From Azolla caroliniana (lineage: Eukaryota; Polypodiophyta): a stretch of DNA of 64,000 nt. The translations under genes and the position numbers were made by a program. This document shows, piece by piece, positions 52,904-64,000 of this stretch. Below the pieces are notes generated by a model. The model was given only the letters and a program-made list of their open reading frames with translations, did not search any database and was not told where the DNA came from. Where the stretch lies: the NCBI GenBank assembly GCA_043228905.1, contig JBHGNT010000002.1, positions 3,348,001-3,412,000 of the forward strand, given 5' to 3'. Each line of letters opens with the position of its first letter. The first letter of the stretch is position 1.

Positions 52904-54340
52904 AATGGTTTTTAGGCTTTGCCAATTTTTACCGGAAGTTTAAACAAGATTACTCAAAGCTCGTTCTACCTCTCACACAGCTTACCAGGAAGGGACAATC
53001 GTTCGTTTGGTCTGAAGAAGCAGATATGGCTTTCGAGAGTCTTAAAAAGGCATTTACATCGGCTCCAATTCTAGCTCATGTCGATCCGGAACAACCATTC
53101 ATTATCGAAGCTAACGCATCGGATTTCGCATTGGGGAGCATTCTATCACAACGGGGTCATGATGAGAAGCTACATCCTGTGGCTTTTCACTCACGCAAGT
53201 TTGACGCCACCGAAATCAATTACGAAATTCATGATAAGGAGTTATTGGCAATAGTGGACTCGTTTATGCAATGGGGGCATTTTTTAGAGGGATCCTCTCA
53301 TCAAGTCACCGTATTCAGTGACCATAAAAACCTTGCCTACTTTCAAGATGCTCGTGTGTTAAATCGACGGTGCGGGATGTGCAATGGTTTTTAGGCTTTG
53401 CCAATTTTTACCGGAAGTTTAAACAAGATTACTCAAAGCTCGTTCTACCTCTCACACAGCTTACCAGGAAGGGACAATCGTTCGTTTGGTCTGAAGAAGC
53501 AGATATGGCTTTCGAGAGTCTTAAAAAGGCATTTACATCGGCTCCAATTCTAGCTCATGTCGATCCGGAACAACCATTCATTATCGAAGCTAACGCATCG
53601 GATTTCGCATTGGGGAGCATTCTATCACAACGGGGTCATGATGAGAAGCTACATCCTGTGGCTTTTCACTCACGCAAGTTTGACGCCACCGAAATCAATT
53701 ACGAAATTCATGATAAGGAGTTATTGGCAATAGTGGACTCGTTTATGCAATGGGGGCATTTTTTAGAGGGATCCTCTCATCAAGTCACCGTATTCAGTGA
53801 CCATAAAAACCTTGCCTACTTTCAAGATGCTCGTGTGTTAAATCGACGGTGCGGGATGTGCAATGGTTTTTAGGCTTTGCCAATTTTTACCGGAAGTTTA
53901 AACAAGATTACTCAAAGCTCGTTCTACCTCTCACACAGCTTACCAGGAAGGGACAATCGTTCGTTTGGTCTGAAGAAGCAGATATGGCTTTCGAGAGTCT
54001 TAAAAAGGCATTTACATCGGCTCCAATTCTAGCTCATGTCGATCCGGAACAACCATTCATTATCGAAGCTAACGCATCGGATTTCGCATTGGGGAGCATT
54101 CTATCACAACGGGGTCATGATGAGAAGCTACATCCTGTGGCTTTTCACTCACGCAAGTTTGACGCCACCGAAATCAATTACGAAATTCATGATAAGGAGT
54201 TATTGGCAATAGTGGACTCGTTTATGCAATGGGGGCATTTTTTAGAGGGATCCTCTCATCAAGTCACCGTATTCAGTGACCATAAAAACCTTGCCTACTT
54301 TCAAGATGCTCGTGTGTTAAATCGACGTCAAGCTCGGTGG
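52904..54340 (+). repeat. 479-bp tandem triplication in Gypsy-B RT/RNase H
   Basis: Three head-to-tail copies starting at 52904, 53383 and 53862, identical by eye. Each runs from the WFLGFANFYRKF block to LAYFQDARVLNRR. Junctions read AAATCGACG followed by GTGCGGGATGTGCAATGG. 479 is not a multiple of three, so each repeat shifts the frame. Confidence 0.95.
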
Positions 54341-56049
54341 GCCCACTTCCTCACGCGTTTCGACTTCAAAATTACATATCGTCCGGGGAAGCACCAAGGG
54401 AAGGCAGATGCATTATCACGACGTTCGTATCTAACACCGCGTCCCGGCAAGCCGGCTTTCGATAACCAAAAGCAAGTAATCTTGGGACCGGCACGACTGC
54501 AAGCAACACAGGTTTTTGGCATGCCCATGGATTCCCATGTTATCAATATCATACGTGCGGACCTGAAGACAAACGCTTTCGCCCAAGCTATACTAGCACA
54601 AATTGATCCCTCTCGAGCGTCGTGTTCACAGTCACAACCACCAGGTACGGACTATCAGCAATTCAAATACCATGATGGATTACTCTTCTTTAAAGAACTT
54701 TTGTATGTTCCTAATGGTTCTTGCCGCCTTCGAGTAGTACAAAGTTGTCATGACACATATACAATTGGGCATTTTGGTAGTACTAAAACATTAGATTTAG
54801 TACAACGATCATTCTGGTGGCCCCGTATGCGACAATTTGTCGAAGATTTTGTTCAGACTTGTGATACATGCTGCAGAGCGAAAATGCCAAGGCATCATCC
54901 ATATGGTTTATTAGAACCATTACCAATTCCAAGCAAGCCGTGGCAATCCACTGCTCTCGACTTCATCACAGATCTTCCAGACTCTAAGGGGTTCAATGCG
55001 ATTCTAACAGTGGTAGATCGATATACAAAAATGGCTCATTTCTTGCCATGTACTAAGGAAATCTCCAGTGAAGACACCGCTGAAATTGTCATGCGTGAAG
55101 TATGTCGACATCATGGACTTCCCAATAGTATCGTCAGCGATCGTGGACCCTAGTTCGTGTCAAAATTCTGGAAGCACCTTATTTAAAATGCTCAAGGTCA
55201 CTTGTAACCTCTCCTCCGGCTACCACCCACAAACCGACGGCCAAGCTGAACGAACAAATCAAACGTTGGAGCAGTATCTGCGGAGCTTTCTCAGCTATCA
55301 TCAGGATAACTGGGCAGATATTCTCCACTTCGCCGAATTTGCCTATAATAACTCTATCCACGCATCAACTAAAGTTATGCCATTTTATGCTTATACGGGA
55401 TGTCACCCTCGGTGGAGTGTACTTGAAACCCCAAAGGTGTCCATAAATCCTTGCGCGGAGGATCGTTTGGAGCAGTTACGCAAGATACAAGCAGAGTTAT
55501 CTACTCATCTCCAGCAAGCTCAACAAACACACAAGGTCTACGCGGATCGTCATCGACTTCCATCTAGTTTTAACATTGGAGATCGGGTGTGGCTGCTACG
55601 ACGACACATCAAGACTACTCACCCATGTGAGAAGTTGGATTATCGGCGATTAGGTCCTTTCCGTATTATCGGAAAGATTAATGATGTCGCTTTTCGTCTC
55701 AATCGACCTCCTCAACTTCGGATACATCCAGTGTTTCATAGTTCTCTCCTTGAACCCTATCACGAGAGCACCATCCCAGGACGTATTATACAACCTCCAC
55801 CCCCGATCGAGCTTGAAGATGGACCAGAGTACGAGGTTGCCGCCATCCTTGATTCCAAGATTGTTGGCAACAAGCTCTACTATCTAGTTGATTGGCTAGG
55901 CTATAGTCCCAACGAACGTACTTGGGAACCGATCGAGAATGTGACCAATGCTCGTGCGCTTCTTGAAGACTTCCATCGTCAATATCCACACAAACCAGGT
56001 CCTCCATCCAAAAGGACTCATGACACTTGTCGTTTTAAAGGGGGGATAG

Positions 56050-56330
56050 TGTCATGATATCAAGACTCGAACCCATGACCTTAGGTTATATGGGTCGAGC
56101 TCTTGACCATTATATCATCTATTGTAATACGTCATTTACATTTTATTATAGGAAATTAATGTATATCCCAGATTTCTCTGGAACATTCTAGAAGCTTCAG
56201 GATTACTCCTGAGAACACTATAAAAGAGGGCACTAGGCATTATGTTGAACCAAACTGGTTCAACGCCAGTCTTTAGCCTCATAGCCCTTTTGTACTTACT
56301 CTTCTTATAATATATAATATGTTATCATCG

Positions 56331-56361
<31 letters not shown>

Positions 56362-56558
56362 CTCGCTATCTCTCTCTCTCTCCTCTTCTCTCTTCCTCTC
56401 TCGGGAGTCTTACGTAGTCCCGTCCTCTTAGTTCTAATAGTACTTCCCTTCTCTAGTACTAATTCTCTCTCTGTTTAGTACTAATCCTCTCTCTGTTTAG
56501 TACTATTCCTCTCTCTGTTTAGTACTATTCCTCTCTCTGTTTAGTACTATTCCTGACA
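56050..56558 (+). repeat. Gypsy-B 3' LTR
   Basis: 509 bp. Keeps the correct end CCTGACA. Relative to the 5' LTR it lost about 15 bp in U3 near 56133 and gained two or three extra copies of a 22-bp unit (CTCTCTCTGTTTAGTACTAT) near 56470-56550. Preceded by the polypurine tract AAAGGGGGGATAG. Confidence 0.93.
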
Positions 56559-56563
56559 CATTG

Positions 56564-59500
56564 TGCATGAAAATTGTAAGCCTTTGGGCACATAAGCTTA
56601 AGTTGTAGCATTCACATGTTTTTCTTAATACTAAAGAGGAAAATCTTTAAAGGAAAAAACAACATATATTATAATTTATTAGCATGAATAAGTCATATTA
56701 AGACGATTGAATGGTTCATTGAATAAACACATATGCTTGATAGATGATTGTTGATATGAATATATAATAATCCCTACGACTTTGCCATCAATAGCTTTTA
56801 CCTAATATTTGAGATATATTGTTCCATAACTATTTGGATAATTTTATGTTGAATACGTGTATATCTCAAAAATTATGTTGATGTGCATTTTAGCATTGTT
56901 TTCCATTTTAGTCTATTGATGGCATGACAACTTTTAATGTGAATGACCAAATCGTATAAGAATTTTTTATCAATGTTTGCTTTTAGCTTGGGATTTGAAT
57001 TAAATGAATGGACATGATTTTGTCATTGATGGGAAAGAAGAAGAAGAAGAAGAAGAATAAGCGATTTCATAAAGCTAAAAATGTTGCATTAGGTTATCTC
57101 CAAGATGACATTGCCTTTCATAAGGTGCTCTTTTTAATATCACTTTACCCATTACAAACTTCTTCTTGTGCAATGGCTTGACTATAATTATGAATGAATT
57201 TTTAGTTTAATTTGGTTGGTTCAATACTTCATTTTATGTGATATGGAGCAAGTTACTTTTCTTTATTTTCATGTTATTCTAAGTCAAGAAGTGGGAATTA
57301 GTTAAGAAAATGTAACTTTTTTGAAGAGGGCAATGTTGCCCGTGACACCAAAACAATAGATATATTTGTGCGTTCACTTGATTGAGAAATGAAATTCATG
57401 AGACTCAAAATCAAGTAGAGAAAAAGCAAGGGGTAACAAATTTGCTTTAAACCAAGTAGCTACAATCCAAAGGAATGTTTCAGAAAGTTAACATGCAAAA
57501 CATTGATTTGCTTGTTTCAACAATATTGAGACTGAAAATTTCGTTTCCATCGAAGAAGGATCATTACCGCCAACTATTATAAGAATACAAAATAGAATTA
57601 ATTAGGTCCTTTTAAACTGTCATGAGGCAGTTGAATGAATCATATTCAACTTCTACTTAAATAACTTGGATGGTTGAAATGGACCTAACTTGACCACAAT
57701 TTCTAGTTGTTAAAAAAATAAATAGTCTTATGTAGGCAACGAGACACATCAGGATCAATTCAAATGGACAAATATTAGAGAAGCAACTTGCACAAAGCTA
57801 AAAATGTTGCACAATATGGCATTACCTTTTATAAGTTACCTCTTTTTTAATATCGCGTCATCCATTGCAAGTCTCTCGTGCACAATCACTCCATTTTTTA
57901 TTCGATTTTGCTAGCTTGATACTACATTTGTAGATTCATTTTGTTGATTTATTGTTATTAGAGTAATGCTTGATCAAGAACCGGGAATTATTTAAGTGTT
58001 TGGTTACACTTTATACATAATTTACCCCTCCAGGGTTTTTTTTTCCAATCCTTCTCATACTTTTGTTGACGAGCTGTAAAGCTTATTTATTCTTCATTGA
58101 TTATCATGGAATGGAGTTCTGCTTTAGAAATTCGAGTAATGATTTGACTTTCATTATGGTTACGCTTTCTAGCTAGCAAGACATGCAATAATGAATATAA
58201 TATACTCCAACATTACATCATTGTCTAGGGAAGTATCTAACTAGATTTTCTTTATGGAGACCTATTCATCTTTGGACAAACGGTTAATGTAAAGAAAAGA
58301 CTTACCCTCACCAAGTGACCATCTTCCTATTCTTGAATAAAGGCCCCTTTGTATGCCAGCATAACCAACCATATCTTGAGATCCTAAAAGTACCTTTGGA
58401 TAATTTTACTCATAATTTTTTTTACCTCACTTTTCACCCAACTTTCATAAGGCAAATTGATACTAATGTGTTGGTAGCTTCTGCTATTGCTTTCGGTCGT
58501 GGTCCTAATCAAGGTCAATCAAATACCTATCATATTATGCTCACAAGCCAGCTGCTCGTGCAAGAATCATCCATGGCCCATGCTAGCTTGTCAATCGATG
58601 CTTCTCTTGTAGTTCTCCGTTGTCCTCTTTTCTTTCTTCATGGGATGAGGGCCTACAAAAAAACAAAACATTAGGTAATGAGTTGAATCTTGATCAACTA
58701 TATATTTTGCCACCTATTGAAAATGGCCTTTCAAGCTCATAGATTCGTCATCTCTTGAGGATGGCCCACCAACCATATGAAATAAATAGAATTCCAATGA
58801 TGTGTGCAATGTGTACCTTTTGCCACCTAACAATAGAAAAAGACAAGCAAGACCAAACAGATGATAAGGCAAGGTGTAACATCTTTCAAGAGCATTTTTT
58901 TGAGTGTACTATTCCTAATGTCTTGCATCCATTGAACATCTTATCCGAAAGAAACGAAGTAACATGTATACTATGGCACCATAATGACTTGAAGTAGTAT
59001 TTGAAGATAAGAAACCTAAGCGATCAATGTAGTAAACATCACAACCCAAGTGTCAAATATGTTCACATAGTTAAAACCTCGTTTTTGTTGAGCTACCTTA
59101 CCAATAAAACAATTATAGAAGTAAACAACTTGTTGCATGTTCGAGAAACAAAAAACACTAAGAAAAGGAAAGACACTAAGAAGCTCATTGCTTGAAGGGA
59201 AGACAATTGTAGTGCATAACTCAATGACATAAATCATAATATAGAGAGAAACTAAAAAGAGGCCAAAAGAGACTTCGCAAGAGATATTTGTTGCAAACGG
59301 AAAGTGGCAATGCCCATTGTTGGTTACTAACATTTGATATGATATGAATTTCTTATCTTGATTTAGATAAAATCTCGTGCCGGCATATGCTTTCTAAATA
59401 AAAAAACTTGTAGGCAATGATATCATGTCTTGCCACTCTTAGCATAGGTACATGTCGTTTATTCTGTAACTAATTCTTCTTGTTCATGCTCAACTAATAA

Positions 59501-61599
59501 ACAACTCAAGTCAAGCGCAAAAAAAGTCAGCAAATATTTAAGTTTTCAACCAAGTCTATATGGTTGTACTTGTAAGAAAAACAATTTCGATATAAGTCAG
59601 CGTTTGTAAAGCCTAGTAAAGTTGCCTCTCGAGGTTACTATTTTTTGTCAAATCATCAATAATTATATGAATTTGAAATTACAAACTCTCTCGTCCAAAT
59701 TTCATCTTATTACTCTAATGCCAAAGTTATATTGACACATACCATATCTATTATTCGAGCATATATAGGGAACATTGACATAAAGCTAGATCAAGTTTTA
59801 GGTCTACTTTTTAATAGAATTGGTTGAGAGATAAGGAGCTCACAAAGGGAGGGGGTAGGTATCTATGTAGTTGATTGAGTAATAGGAGTTAAGTTCCAAC
59901 TTGGGAAGGGAGGTTGAGGTGAATGTTTTGCTGCAATGACAAATAGAGTTTGTCCACACACACACATATACATGTTTGTGGATACATTCTACAACTTCCA
60001 TGTATTTATACATATACTCATTCATGAGGTCTAGATAAACACATGTAGATAATACAACAGTAAGATTGCAATGTTAGCCAAGTGTGACGAGTATCAAGCA
60101 AATCAACCCCGAATTATAGAATCTTTGTGGTTACAATGGTTTGCCTATCAACTAACACATCTGGAATTATTGATGCACAATTCATTATCTATACCTTCAG
60201 TCCGAGAAACGCTACTATTTCATTTTTCACAACAATGATAGGGGGAAAGCATTACCATTATTTTTATGACAAAATAAATATTCTTTCGATTTTCAATGAA
60301 AGCTCATTGTCTTGCTTCCAAGTAATGTGTCATGTCATTGTTTCCTTTGGCCAAATCAAATGCATTGGATGATCCAACTAACATGCAATATCATCATTCG
60401 TTACCGTGAATATTAAAGACGACTCCCATTTACTTATTTGTTCAATGGCTCTCTACATTCATCGTGTAATGCACATGTTGTCCAAGTGAAATGCATTCTT
60501 GAACTTGTCATTTCATAAAGTACATTTTCCAGAACCATTGGAAAGAGAGTGTTGCTTCAAATATGTGTAAGTGATTGTAGGGACATATACACAGAACCTT
60601 AATAGTTTTGACCTAGCTTAGGATGCCTCAATTCAGCTTGCACAAATGAATTTGAGTGCACCAATTGTAAGGAATCTAAAGTTAAGGTGTTCAAAGGGTG
60701 AACTATAAGGAAACTTTTGCTTGTAGTAGTGTATGATGCAAAAATGTAGTAAAATCAATTACATAATAACAAGTATAATGTTGAGGGGTTGCACATTAAA
60801 CTAAGTGTATATATGCAAGTGTATGTCCAACATTAGGCTATTAAGAGATTGCTCGACTATATTTTGCCCCATAATAATTCATGTGGCAGATTGATTAATG
60901 ATATATCAATCACAAATCATGGTAGTTCTTCACTCTATTGCATATAGTTTAATGATTGTGCATGTATGAGATTATAAGGAGAGTCATAACATTAAGACTA
61001 TGAACAACACAATGCACAACAATTATCAATGTGCAATGATAATCACCAATGTATGTAGGGGATTGAATGAATGTGTATGTATGACATGCACCAAAAGACA
61101 AATACATATTGCATCGTACATGTTGAAGGCATACCCTCTTAGAGATAGCCTAGGTGGGAGACACTATTATATTGCAAAACAAATTGCCTTTTGAAGCCTA
61201 GTTTGGGAAGCGATACATAAACCCTTAGAGAGCTACGAAACAAGGTGTCATTTTTTCCGTACTAATCTTTCATCTGGCCAATCTCTCTTTCTGACAAAAG
61301 GGCAACATGATATTTTCTAACCTTTTTCTTGTACCCCCCCCACAACATGTCATTACTTTGTCTCTCCTTCTCACAAAACAAGACTCTTTTTTACGAAGGT
61401 CACTTGGTACATCTATGGCATATCGTTGGCAGGTTTTTTTGGCTTGTAATTTTATCTATCTACTGGGTAACTCCTGTTGTCTTGGTCACTTTTGCTCTCT
61501 CCTCATCGATTTCTAGTCATCCCTTAACAAGTGTGTGCGTGTGGGTCCATCTGTTTGTCACTCGCTTGTTAGTTCTATAAAACTCATGGTCTCATTGGG
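56564..61599. other. AT-rich intergenic sequence
   Basis: No gene or element recognised. Open frames (for example 58315-58674 and 60127-60372, both plus) show no known domain. A pair of diverged copies sharing GCTAAAAATGTTGCA and later CATTGCA/CATTACA phrases lies at about 57075-57200 and 57797-57900, so part of it is an old duplication. Confidence 0.5.
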
Positions 61600-61840
61600 C
61601 TTTGGTTGGTCTTGTATAACGCAACTACGAAGCCATAAAATGTCCGAGAGAGATTGCGAATTCGGGTCCAGTGGCCTAGCCCTGCGGAGACTGTGATTAA
61701 TCAGAGCCCCCTCCTCTGGCCCCCCTTGAATCGTGATATGCATCCGATGTCCAGGCTGTTTGTGACCATCACTCACATTTGCCTGGACAACTTCGTCTTA
61801 GTTATTGATCGGTCTGCCACAGTGCCATACATGTAAAAAT
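61600..61840. other. Unassigned GC-richer island with hairpin
   Basis: A GC-richer block in AT-rich surroundings. It contains a perfect 9-bp stem TGTCCAGGC/GCCTGGACA separated by about 24 bases (61748-61789). A minus frame of 72 codons crosses it with no known domain. Could be an exon, a structured RNA or an element end; I cannot tell. Confidence 0.35.
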
Positions 61841-61921
61841 TTCTTCTTGTTTTATTTTTATTTTTCCTCTTTTTATTTATTTTTTGAGGCTTTTTATTTA
61901 AAACATTTCTCAAGAGAGCTT

Positions 61922-61939
61922 CCCCCCCCCCCCCCCCCC
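61922..61939. repeat. Run of 18 C
   Basis: Uninterrupted C homopolymer, followed by a (GAA)n tract at 61986-62010. Confidence 0.9.
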
Positions 61940-62105
61940 TTCTCTATCTTCTTTACTGTATTTATTCACTGATTTTCTTAAAAGAGGAAGAAGAAGAAGA
62001 AGAAGAAGAAATGAATGAATTGAGTTAAATCGATTTATTATTGATGTGTGAAAAAAAATAAACAATATATAGAAATGAATTGCTCTACATATTTTTACGG
62101 CCAAG

Positions 62106-62250
62106 GCCCACGTGGAAGACACGTAGGACGGGGACGTGGCAGATATAGTAAATCCATTACATATTCTAACATCGTAAAATTGGATTGGTCTGTTTTTCGT
62201 TCTCTAGGCAAGCCTACGTGGAAGGCACGTAGGCGGTGACGTGGCAGGGC
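62106..62250 (+). promoter_or_regulatory. Duplicated ACGT-core (G-box/ABRE-like) module
   Basis: Two related modules (62106-62142 and 62212-62250), each with three ACGT cores spaced 11-13 bp and ending GACGTGGCAG. The first includes the palindrome CCACGTGG. The second forms a perfect 9-bp inverted repeat GCCTACGTG/CACGTAGGC. This is the binding core of plant bZIP and bHLH factors. It lies about 600 bp upstream of the candidate start codon at 62852. Confidence 0.65.
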
Positions 62251-62328
62251 CCGGACACCTGGCGCGGTGACGGGGCGGAGGCCCTAAATTTGTCCGGCTA
62301 AAGATGGCGGGGACCAATCTCTCTCTAG

Positions 62329-62470
62329 ACTCTCTCTCTCTCTCTCTCTCTCATTAATGCCAGCCACTCACCTCCCCCTTCATTCTCTCTCTCTCTCTCT
62401 CTCTCTCTTCTGCAGGGTTTCGCCATAGCCAGCCAAGCAAGCTTTCTCTCTCTAGACTCACTCTGGTCTC

Positions 62471-62515
<45 letters not shown>

Positions 62516-62747
62516 CCAGTCTCTGATCTGTCTGTGTCTGTCTGTCTGTCTGTCTCGCTCTGTCTTCGGCCCCCGAAACGATACGATTCCTGCTATATTT
62601 TTCAGTTATTCGTGGAGCGAATCTCTCGGGAGGTTGTTTGTGAAGGGGAATGACTGAATTGGTCGCGCTCGCTAAGCACTGATATACTATGAAGGAGTTC
62701 GCCTTCCTCTGCTGATCGGCCATGTCCGCTTCTTCTTAATTCTTCTT

Positions 62748-62778
<31 letters not shown>

Positions 62779-62815
62779 ATTCTTCTTCTTAATTCTTCTT
62801 TCTTCTTTCTTCTTC
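62329..62815 (+). other. Candidate 5' leader with (CT)n and (CTT)n tracts
   Basis: Three (CT)n runs (62331-62351, 62385-62408, 62475-62511) and a long (CTT)n run (62741-62802), typical of plant 5' UTRs. No clear TATA box found. Confidence 0.5.
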
Positions 62816-62851
62816 GCAATCGTTGAGTTCCTTCTGAGCCGAAAACCTGCA

Positions 62852-62911
62852 ATGTCTGATCACGTCGCCATCAATTTGGACGCCGCTGAAACAATTCCAT
62901 GGGGAGGACAG
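62852..62911 (+). CDS. Candidate first exon of a host gene
   Basis: ATG with a fair context (GCAATGTCT) opens 20 codons, MSDHVAINLDAAETIPWGGQ, ending CAG and then GTTTGC, a plausible 5' splice site in phase 0; unspliced, the frame stops a few codons later. Upstream are CT/CTT-rich leader and the ACGT-core modules. The product is not recognised. The rest of the gene would lie beyond 64000. The only part of the window that looks like an ordinary host gene. Confidence 0.45.
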
Positions 62912-63249
62912 GTTTGCTTCCCGTAATCCTTCATTACTCTTCCAAATTTTTGATGTTTATGAAACTATCGCTGTCTCTTTCCCTCCATTCTTCTTCTTCT
63001 TCTCCTGCTCCTGCAGAGAACTGGACTTTGATTTCTCTCTTCTTCTTCTTCTTCTTCTTCTGCGGAGAACGGTTATCTTTCCTGTGAAATTTCCTTTTGC
63101 GTTCTTCAGCAGGCAGGCCCGAATTTCTCTTTTCTCTCCGTTCATTCTGCAGACAATGTCTGCCTTTTGCATTCTCGCCGTTCGTTCGAAAGAACATTCC
63201 TTCTGCGTTCTTCTTCACTAGGCAGGCTCGCTGTGGCATTCTCTCCCGT

Positions 63250-63690
63250 CTTTTGTGCAGAGAATGAACAGTGTTTCTTTCTCTCCGTTCTTCTTCAGAA
63301 GATGAATGCCTTTTCTTTCTAATTCTCTCATTCTGCGGAGAGGGGATGGTTTTTCTTTCTCTCCGTTCTTCTTCAGAAGATGAATGGTTTTTCTTTCTAT
63401 TCTCTCAGTCTGCGGAGAGGCAATGGCTTTTCTTTCTCTCCGTTCTTCTTCAGAAGATGAATGGTTTTTCTTTCTATTCTCTCATTCTGCAAAGAGGGAA
63501 TGGTTTTTCTTTCTCTCTGTTCTTCTTCAGAAGATGAATGCTTTTCTTTCTATTCTCTCATTCTGCGAAGAGGGAATGGTTTTTCTTTCTCTCCGTTCGT
63601 CTTCAGAAGATGAATGGTTTTTCTTTCTATTCTCTCATTCTGCGGAGAGGGAATAGTGTTTCTTTCTCTCCGTTCATCTGCATTTGCTTC
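63250..63690. repeat. 77-bp minisatellite, about five copies
   Basis: Unit contains GATGAATGGTTTTTC, TTCTCTCATTCTGCGGAG and CTCCGTTCTTCTTCAGAA. GATGAATG recurs at 63301, 63379, 63456, 63533 and 63609 (steps 78, 77, 77, 76). The steps are not multiples of three, so the repeated plus-strand frames are not coding. Degenerate relatives extend left to about 63000. Probably inside the first intron. Confidence 0.88.
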
Positions 63691-64000
63691 CTTATCGTTA
63701 ACCTGCAGAGAATGGTTTTTCTTCTCGCATCATTAACATGTGCAAGCGGTTTTTTCTTCCGCGGAGAAACGGTTTGCTTTTTCTCTGCCTATCACTTAAC
63801 AATACGTCGTTCGCTTCAAAGCCATCCTTTTCTTCAAGGCTTGGTCGGACATTGCCGCTTCTGTTGATTGTAATACAAGGAGGGGACGGAGAAGAAGAAG
63901 ACGAAGGAAGAGACGGAGAGGAAGAAGAAGGAAGAACACGAATAAAGAAGAGAAAGCAGAAGAATTAAGAAGAAAGATATGTTGCCATGTTACCTGACTT
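63691..64000. other. Intron-like sequence, nothing further recognised
   Basis: Pyrimidine-rich then strongly purine-rich (GAAGAAG runs at 63888-63980). No exon or RNA signal I can support. Confidence 0.4.

Larger units (their letters stand above)
51533..56057 (+). pseudogene. pol: Gypsy-B Pol with chromodomain
   Basis: Protease [49 protein letters not shown]; RNase H; integrase zinc finger ending CDTCCRAK (about 54749-54880), core with DFITDLP and SDRGP; then HPQTDGQAERTNQ, GDRVWLLRRHIK, and a chromodomain (about 55828-55999) with EYEVAAILD, VDWLGY, TWEP. Lesions: TAG 51593-51595; G7 to G8 run at 52518-52525 shifting RT; about 30 bp lost between two AATGG motifs at 52904; 479-bp triplication; TAG 55151-55153 (Gln to stop); one extra base near 55180. 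The last stop codon lies in the 3' LTR start. Confidence 0.92.
49883..56558 (+). mobile_element. Gypsy-B, full-length chromovirus with internal triplication
   Basis: 6676 bp, TSD CATTG (49878-49882, 56559-56563). LTRs 49883-50328 and 56050-56558. Same architecture as Gypsy-A (Gag, -1 Pol, chromodomain) but a different LTR family. Several stops and frameshifts and a 479-bp tandem triplication across RT/RNase H. Confidence 0.94.

Noticed and set aside
58315-58674. 119-codon plus-strand frame as a gene
   Set aside because: No recognised domain, AT-rich context, no promoter or splice pattern I can defend.
63271-63656. Phe/Ser-rich repeated frames near the right end
   Set aside because: The repeat step varies between 76 and 78 bp, so no single frame stays coding; it is a minisatellite.

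Overview
This window is plant nuclear DNA, and almost all of it is transposable element. The evidence is Ty1-copia elements primed by initiator tRNA-Met, Ty3-like elements with LTRs, a hAT-type MITE with an 8-bp target duplication, LINE-type reverse-transcriptase remnants, long (GA)n and (CTT)n tracts, and one candidate plant promoter with a first exon at the right edge. The two chromodomain Ty3 elements carry a three-aromatic (HP1-like) chromodomain and sushi/Tcn1-like Gag features. That would fit a non-flowering land plant better than an angiosperm, but I hold this taxonomic guess weakly. Names such as Copia-1, Gypsy-A and TRG are local labels, not database names. | Layout, left to right. 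1-17743 is a nest. The oldest layer is a deleted copia (Copia-2, 1-267, 5754-6139 and 17357 onward). Its gag holds an apparently intact copia (Copia-1, 268-5748, TSD GACTG). Its 3' LTR holds a minus-strand copia (Copia-3, 6140-17356, TSD CATAG). Copia-3 in turn holds a minus-strand copia of another family (Copia-6, 8453-14156, TSD GGAAT) and a solo TRG LTR (7008-7671). 17744-18298 is a fold-back Gypsy-B-type LTR fragment followed by a decayed copia integrase. 18299-37404 is dominated by a gag-only LTR family (TRG: LTR termini TGTCG/CGACA, a PBS matching my memory of plant tRNA-Trp, apparently 4-bp TSDs). The largest copy, TRG-1 (21129-33457, minus), has one LTR split by a solo copia LTR (21296-22085) and a nearly intact copia (Copia-4, 22243-27942). 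TRG-1 itself sits in a Copia-5 LTR. A hAT MITE lies at 35398-35898. 38078-38430 is a lone minus copia LTR. 38438-45290 is an old Ty3-like RT split by Gypsy-A (38724-44887, minus, TSD GATAT), which itself holds a solo LTR (43484-43930). 45291-49877 is AT-rich with LINE remnants and tandem repeats. Gypsy-B (49883-56558, plus, TSD CATTG) follows. 56564-62000 is AT-rich with no recognisable gene. 62090-64000 holds a promoter with six ACGT cores, CT-rich leader, a 20-codon first exon and an intron with a 77-bp minisatellite. | How the parts work. Copia-1 encodes one Gag-Pol polyprotein (Gag, zinc knuckle, protease, integrase, RT, RNase H) and shows no break. The two chromoviruses encode Gag and then Pol in the -1 frame, with the heptamer GTTAAAC just before both gag stops, and they end in a chromodomain. 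Their LTRs carry runs of perfect heat-shock elements just upstream of TATA. Their primer sites do not start with TGG but are complementary to the predicted 5' end of their own RNA, which points to Tf1-like self-priming. A fold-back LTR at 17744-18010 joins exactly those two complementary segments. I regard this set of regulatory and priming features, plus the TRG gag-only family, as the most interesting content. Statements on families rest on recognised motifs; no search was run.
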